Source: JADKFD01 sp050250665
GTDB taxonomy: Bacteria > Pseudomonadota > Gammaproteobacteria > Xanthomonadales > SZUA-5
Direction of reading: 5' to 3'
DNA length: 6,313 nucleotides
Assembly (NCBI GenBank): GCA_050250665.1
Contig: JBFWOF010000099.1
Location: 1 to 6,313 of the forward strand
Shown here piece after piece: positions 5,687 to 6,313 of this stretch. The notes beneath the pieces were generated by a model. The model worked only from the letters and a program-made list of their open reading frames with translations. It did not search any database and was not told the origin of the DNA. Within the stretch, counting starts at the first letter, position 1. Each line of letters opens with the position of its first letter. The position numbers and the translations under genes were made by a program.

Positions 5687-6313
5687 GTAGCGACCTTGCG
5701 ACCGTCACCCAAGGGCCGGACGCGAAGGACGCGAAGGAAAGGCAGAAAGGACACGAAGAAGAGCGGTTTCTGTAGACCAGGCTACTGTCTGCATGACGCA
5801 GCAAGCTGCCTGCGATTTGTAGGAGCGACCTTGCGTCGCGACGGTCACCGAAGAGCCGGACGCGAAGGACGCGAAGGAAGAGCAGAAAGGACACGAAGAA
5901 GAGCGGTTTCTGTAGACCAGGCTACTGTCTGCATGACGCAGCAAGCTGCCTGCGATTTGTAGGAGCGACCTTGCGTCGCGACGGTCACCCAGGAGCAGGA
6001 CGCGAAGGACGCGAAGGAAAGGCAGAAAGGACACGAAGAAGAGCGGTTTCTGTAGACGAGGCTACTGTCTGCATGACGCAGCAAGCTGCCTGCGATTTGT
6101 AGGAGCAACCTTGCGTCGCGACGGTCACCGAATTGCCGGACGCGAAGGACGCGAAGGAAGAGCAGAAAGGACACGAAGAAGAGCGGTTTCTGGAGACGAG
6201 GCTACTGTCTGCATGACGCAGCAAGCAGCCTGCGATTTGTAGGTGCGACCTTGCGTCGCGACGGTCACCCAGGAGCAGGACGCGTAGGTCACGAAGGACA
6301 CGCAAAAGTACTC
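5687..6313 (+). repeat. 140-bp tandem array (four units plus degenerate fifth)
   Basis: Taking ACSGTCACC as the unit start, units begin at 5701, 5841, 5981, 6121 and 6261, exactly 140 bases apart with no indels between the first four. Each unit holds, in order, a purine-rich stretch with GGACGCGAA in tandem and related AAGGACACGAAG words, GAGCGGTTTCTG, a region with nested complementary arms (CAGGC, CTGC, GCAG, GCCTG), and a GTAG-headed REP. A shortened REP at 5687-5709 (GTAGCGACCTTGCG) marks the left edge. The fifth unit decays from about 6285. Minus-strand open frames through the array are not credible genes: 140 is not divisible by three, so each unit reads in a different frame. Rightward extent beyond 6313 is unknown. 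This array accounts for the gene-free stretch after lptB. Confidence 0.9.
5819..5847 (+). repeat. GTAG-headed REP within array, unit 1/2 junction
   Basis: GTAGGAGCGACCTTGCGTCG starts at 5819, with stem GCGAC (5825-5829), loop CTTGC and GTCGC (5835-5839). The same element recurs at 5959, 6099 and 6239. The 6099 copy has GCAAC in its left arm, which breaks one pair. The 6239 copy has a change outside the stem (AGGT for AGGA). The minus-strand relatives at 83-109 and 342-367 belong to the same family. Confidence 0.8.

Noticed and set aside
5617..5700. Rho-independent terminator after lptB
   Set aside because: The GC hairpins lack a following T tract; they fit REP elements better. The same applies to the hairpin after murA.
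4240..5754. 504-codon minus-strand frame across lptA and lptB
   Set aside because: Antisense shadow of lptA and lptB; it extends into REP sequence and shows low-complexity composition.
5613..6305. Family of similar minus-strand frames of about 93-109 codons beginning MSFL or MRVL
   Set aside because: They are the same tandem repeat read in successive frames; a 140-bp period is not a multiple of three, and no ribosome site or protein family supports them.
5687..6313. CRISPR array
   Set aside because: The units are about 140 bp and similar over their full length, with no unique spacers between short repeats.
5687..6313. Integron attC cassette array
   Set aside because: There is no GTTRRRY-type core site and no cassette open reading frames; the palindromes are REP-like.

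Overview
The window looks like chromosomal DNA from a GC-rich gammaproteobacterium. It is most likely a member of the Xanthomonadales/Lysobacterales, inferred from the gene order, the protein sequences and the many GTAG/GTGG-headed REP palindromes; no taxonomic marker was available to prove this. All seven clear protein genes are core cell-envelope genes, arranged as two divergent transcription units.

Left unit (minus strand): ibaG, a BolA-like gene, is followed 35 nt later by murA, the first committed enzyme of peptidoglycan synthesis. Right unit (plus strand): kdsD-kdsC-lptC-lptA-lptB are tightly packed, with start/stop overlaps or a 6-nt gap. KdsD and KdsC supply Kdo for the LPS inner core. 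LptC, LptA and LptB are the inner-membrane anchor, periplasmic bridge and ATPase of the LPS export machine. A 198-bp divergent intergenic region (1988-2185) therefore sits between a peptidoglycan unit and an LPS unit. On its kdsD side it holds several small hairpins and a possible 13-codon leader ORF.

Flanks: both units run directly into repeat DNA after their last stop codon. Left of murA (1-452) are four tandem 7-bp repeats, two roughly 91% identical direct repeats each carrying two REP palindromes, and between them a 78-bp head-to-head REP pair (BIME). Right of lptB (5617-6313) are two tandem GTGG-type REPs, a truncated GTAG-type REP, and a strict 140-bp tandem array of four full units plus a decaying fifth. 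The units alternate between two subtypes, giving a 280-bp higher-order period. Read in the direction of transcription, murA and lptB are followed by the same REP types in the same order.

I see no tRNA, rRNA, CRISPR, transposase or toxin/defence genes. The coding part is ordinary and well understood. The repeat flanks are the part worth a closer look. I did not find a convincing new biological system.
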